From the NCBI RefSeq assembly GCF_900176485.1, contig NZ_FWYD01000002.1:124001-188000 (forward strand): a stretch of DNA of 64,000 bases, given 5' to 3'. Below, piece after piece: positions 61,659-64,000 of the stretch. The translations under genes and the position numbers were made by a program. Origin of the DNA: Primorskyibacter flagellatus (lineage in GTDB: Bacteria; Pseudomonadota; Alphaproteobacteria; Rhodobacterales; Rhodobacteraceae). The notes below the pieces were generated by a model. The model was not told where the DNA came from, made no database searches, and worked only from the letters and a program-made list of their open reading frames with translations. Each line of letters begins with the position of its first letter. Position 1 is the first letter of the stretch.

Positions 61659-62831
61659 CTAGGGGCGCTCGATCGCGATCGTCGTGCCTTCACCGCCGCC
61701 GATGCAAATCGCCGCGATGCCGCGCTTCAACCCGCGTGCCTCCAGCGCATTGAGCAGCGTCACCATGATCCGCGCACCACTTGCCCCGATTGGATGACCC
61801 AGCGCACAAGCCCCTCCGTTGACGTTCACAATATCGCGCGGCAAACCCAATTCATGCATGAACGCCATCGGAACAACGGCAAACGCCTCGTTCACCTCCC
61901 ACAAATCGACGTCCGACACCCGCCAGCCCAACCGCTCCATCAGTTTTTTCGCGGCAGGCACCGGGGCCGTGGGGAACAGTGCCGGGGCCTGAGCATGGCT
62001 GGCATGGCCAAGGATGCGCGCGCGGATCGGCATATCCTGCGCCTCTGCCGTGGACCTGTCCGCCAGGATCAGCGCCGCCGCCCCATCCGAAATTGACGAC
62101 GAGTTGGCGGCTGTCACCGTGCCGCCCTTGCGAAAGGCAGGTTTCAACTGTGGGATCTTCTCAGGCCGCGCCTTGCCGGGTTGTTCGTCCTTGGTGATGA
62201 CCTCTTCGCCGGTGCGGGCATGGACCGTGACCGGCGTGATCTCTTTGTCAAACGCCCCGCTGCGTTCGGCGTCCAATGCGTTCGACAAAGAGGCCAGCGC
62301 GTATTGATCCTGCCCCTCGCGGGTGAACTGAAACGCCTCGGCGCAATCTTCGGCAAACGTGCCCATCAGACGGCCCTTGTCGTAGGCATCTTCCAACCCG
62401 TCCAGAAACATGTGATCCACGACCTGCTGATGCCCGATCCGCGCCCCATCGCGCATCTTGGGCAGCAGGTAAGGCGCGTTTGTCATGCTCTCCATCCCGC
62501 CGGCTGCCATGACCTGCGACTGTCCCAACGCGATCTGGTCAAAGCACAGCATCGCCGCCTTCATGCCAGAGCCGCACATCTTGTTGAGCGTCGTGGCAGG
62601 CACCTCTTCGCCCAGACCGGCCGCAAACCCCGCCTGCCGCGCCGGGGCCTGACCCTGCCCTGCGGGCAGCACACATCCCATGAGGATCTCGTCCACCGTG
62701 CTTCCGCCGGACTGTGCCAAAGCGGCGCGCAGCGCAGCCCCACCCAGGTCAGCGGCACTGACGGCGGAAAACGCGCCTTGAAATCCGCCCATTGCCGTGC
62801 GGGCGGCACCCGTAATGACGACTTCGTGCAT
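61659..62831 (-). CDS. Acetyl-CoA acetyltransferase (thiolase)
   Basis: A 390-residue thiolase II. The nucleophile Cys is in TTLNKMCGSGMKAAMLC, the His in VNGGACALGHPIGASGARI, and the second Cys in AAICIGGGEGTTIAIE; the catalytic EVNEAFAVVPMAF is also there. It can condense two acetyl-CoA or cleave 3-ketoacyl-CoA. The ATG of MHEVVITGAARTAMG has GGAGGATCGC before it; the upstream frame is not needed. It is convergent with the response regulator (28 bases) and divergent from the STAS gene. Proximity to CoA ligases suggests a catabolic role, though it may simply be a neighbour. Confidence 0.94.
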   Translation of the reverse strand: MHEVVITGAARTAMGGFQGAFSAVSAADLGGAALRAALAQSGGSTVDEILMGCVLPAGQGQAPARQAGFAAGLGEEVPATTLNKMCGSGMKAAMLCFDQIALGQSQVMAAGGMESMTNAPYLLPKMRDGARIGHQQVVDHMFLDGLEDAYDKGRLMGTFAEDCAEAFQFTREGQDQYALASLSNALDAERSGAFDKEITPVTVHARTGEEVITKDEQPGKARPEKIPQLKPAFRKGGTVTAANSSSISDGAAALILADRSTAEAQDMPIRARILGHASHAQAPALFPTAPVPAAKKLMERLGWRVSDVDLWEVNEAFAVVPMAFMHELGLPRDIVNVNGGACALGHPIGASGARIMVTLLNALEARGLKRGIAAICIGGGEGTTIAIERP

Positions 62832-62850
62832 GCGATCCTCCATGAATGAT

Positions 62851-62905
62851 GTGTCTGACACCTGCATACAGAATAGTAAGGAATGGAATCTAGTGTCACC
62901 TGACA
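62851..62905. promoter_or_regulatory. Two TGTC/GACA inverted repeats between the thiolase and STAS genes
   Basis: Within the 98-bp divergent gap are GTGTC-T-GACAC (62851-62861) and TGTCA-CC-TGACA (62894-62905), both perfect. The half-site TGTC is shared although the spacer differs. They may be operators of one regulator controlling one or both genes. Confidence 0.4.
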
Positions 62906-62929
62906 AGGAACAAAGCAGGAAGACACGAC

Positions 62930-63268
62930 ATGAACCTGTCGAGCAGCATTATTGGTGCCACGCAGATCATCACCGTAGAGGAAGCCCGCATTGATGCCGC
63001 CGTGGCGATCCAGTTCAAGGACCGGATGCGAGAGGTCAGTGATGGCGGCCCCGCACGCATTGTCCTGAACCTGTGCAATGTGGATTTCATCGATTCAAGC
63101 GGGCTTGGCGCAATTGTTGCCGCAATGAAGCAGCTAGAAGACGGCCGAACTCTGGACCTGTGTGCCCTGACGCCGAATGTCGACAAGGTTTTTCGATTGA
63201 CCCGTATGGATACAATCTTCGGCATTTTTGACACCATCGATGATGCCGTTGCCCAACGTAGCAACTGA
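62930..63268 (+). CDS. STAS-domain anti-sigma factor antagonist
   Basis: A 112-residue SpoIIAA/RsbV-like protein. The STAS signature is DFIDSSGLGAIVAAMKQLE with the phosphorylatable Ser56 in DSSG, the segment normally phosphorylated by an anti-sigma kinase. The end reads LTRMDTIFGIFDTIDDAV, typical of the family. AGGAAGACACGAC precedes the ATG. The next gene is an ATPase of the RsbW kind, so the two would form a partner switch. No PP2C phosphatase or sigma factor gene is in the window. Confidence 0.9.
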   Translation: MNLSSSIIGATQIITVEEARIDAAVAIQFKDRMREVSDGGPARIVLNLCNVDFIDSSGLGAIVAAMKQLEDGRTLDLCALTPNVDKVFRLTRMDTIFGIFDTIDDAVAQRSN

Positions 63269-63308
63269 ACGCCACCGCAGTTTCAACGCATTGGAAGCAG
63301 CGACGAAG

Positions 63309-63758
63309 ATGTGCGACTCGATCCCGCGATCCTTATTGAGCCTGTCGTTTCAAAGTACGTCCGATGCCGTGCGCAAGACGCTGGGGTGTATCGCGCAGGC
63401 CGTCGCCGATGCCGGACAAAATCCGACCGCCACCAACAATATTGAACTCGCAATGGCCGAAGCGTTGAACAACGTCGTTGAACATTCTTTTCGGGACAGG
63501 GAAAACGGACAGATCCTGCTATCCATCATGTTGCTGGAGGACAGTTTTCGCATCAGCATCCGTCACGATGGAACCCCGATGCCAGGATTGCGCCTGCCCG
63601 CAGGAAAACCTGCCACGATCGGGAATGAAATCGCCAATCTGCCCGAGGGTGGTTTTGGCTGGTTTCTGATCCGTTCCCTGATTATTGACGCCACATATAG
63701 TCACCGGGAGAACTGGAACGAATTGGTGCTGCGCTTTTCCAGACATCCGGCCAACTGA
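63309..63758 (+). CDS. RsbW-like ATP-binding protein (anti-sigma regulatory kinase type)
   Basis: A HATPase_c protein of about 149 residues. The N-box is IELAMAEALNNVVEHSF with Glu and Asn for Mg-ATP, then ISIRHDGTPMPG (G1-like) and GGFGWFLIRSLIIDATY (G2-like). This fits the short stand-alone kinases that bind an antagonist of the RsbV type, as the gene before it. The frame is open back to 63228, inside the STAS gene; the ATG of MCDSIPRSLLSL is my choice because homologues begin about here, but ATGs at 63240 and 63243 are alternatives. Ser/Thr kinase action on Ser56 of the STAS protein is inference. Confidence 0.82.
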   Translation: MCDSIPRSLLSLSFQSTSDAVRKTLGCIAQAVADAGQNPTATNNIELAMAEALNNVVEHSFRDRENGQILLSIMLLEDSFRISIRHDGTPMPGLRLPAGKPATIGNEIANLPEGGFGWFLIRSLIIDATYSHRENWNELVLRFSRHPAN

Positions 63759-64000
63759 AGATCTTCAGCGCGCCGCTCTACATGCGGTCACCGCACAGCG
63801 CATCCGTTAAAGAGCACATCCGGTTCGGAGCCGGCCATCCTGGACCGCACCCTGCAATTACCATTGATGCGAAGCAAAAAGGATTGTGCCCCAAAGAGGC
63901 CTGATTTGCTCCGTATTTCGGTCAGGAATATTGGACAAAACAAAAGGGTAGCTGCAAATAGCTTCCCTTGGCGTCACGCGTTTACAGCCCCCACCAGTGC
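63759..64000. other. 242-base right edge without a recognised gene
   Basis: After the RsbW-like gene, whose stop lies in the 14-bp palindrome CTGAAGATCTTCAG (63755-63768), no frame with a ribosome site or recognisable protein is seen up to the edge. A gene entering from outside on the minus strand cannot be excluded. AT content rises around 63900-63960. Confidence 0.4.

Noticed and set aside
63755..63768. 14-bp palindrome CTGAAGATCTTCAG at the stop of the RsbW-like gene
   Set aside because: No loop and no U-run, so it is not a terminator; may be chance.

Overview
The window is chromosomal, gene-dense, high-GC DNA from an alphaproteobacterium, most likely a member of the Roseobacter/Rhodobacter group (Rhodobacteraceae sensu lato). 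I infer this from gene order (rpoZ-rsh-DUF2062-pdxJ-acpS-lepB-rnc-era-DUF1491-recO; leuS-lptE-holA; pmbA-cysQ-like-DUF4170-waaA-like-lpxK), from the 41-residue L36, from proteobacterial-type GshA, UbiA and MscS proteins, and from intergenic hairpins followed by a GTATTTTTGCCAAGAAG-type tail. I found no phage, insertion sequence, CRISPR array or rRNA. There is one tRNA.

Layout. 1-5.3 kb: the C-terminal part of SMC, a secreted tandem PRC-barrel protein, a 750-bp gap without a convincing gene, a stand-alone receiver protein and a glutathionyl-hydroquinone reductase. 5.5-12.6 kb: a PatB-type C-S lyase, two deformylase genes (the second lacks catalytic residues), fmt, a small membrane protein, and a leftward operon ispH-(tiny ORF)-methyltransferase-rnhA-TRIC-like channel. 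12.7-22.6 kb: a long rightward housekeeping run from folK to recO. 22.6-28.4 kb: a META-like lipoprotein, pgsA, moaD-moaE, an OmpA/coiled-coil envelope pair, ubiA and rsmE. 28.5-37.8 kb: gshA, a FadR-type regulator, a glycosyltransferase, leuS-lptE-holA and a glutathione S-transferase. 37.8-49.5 kb: a flavoprotein, MscS, an enoyl-CoA hydratase/SDR pair, a DUF2125 protein, PmbA, and a lipid A/Kdo-linked group ending in lpxK. 49.6-49.9 kb: tRNA-Val(GAC) and rpmJ.

The most system-like part is 50.0-61.6 kb. It is a leftward operon with a complete branched-chain-amino-acid-type ABC importer (livG, livH, livM, livK, livF) bracketed by two CoA-ligase genes: a long-chain-type AMP ligase at the front and a PaaK-like ligase at the end. 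It is divergent from a hybrid PAS histidine kinase and an OmpR-type response regulator, and a thiolase gene follows. The layout suggests sensing, import and CoA activation of an organic acid. After it come a STAS anti-sigma-antagonist gene and an RsbW-like ATPase gene, together a partner-switch pair.

Most of the window is ordinary housekeeping. The points worth a second look are the catalytically broken deformylase paralogue, the divergent WaaA-like protein lacking its usual catalytic Glu, the CoA-ligase/liv/two-component locus with palindromes in its divergent promoter, three copies of a 3'-end hairpin repeat, and two 27-residue ORFs fused to neighbours by GTGA/ATGA junctions.
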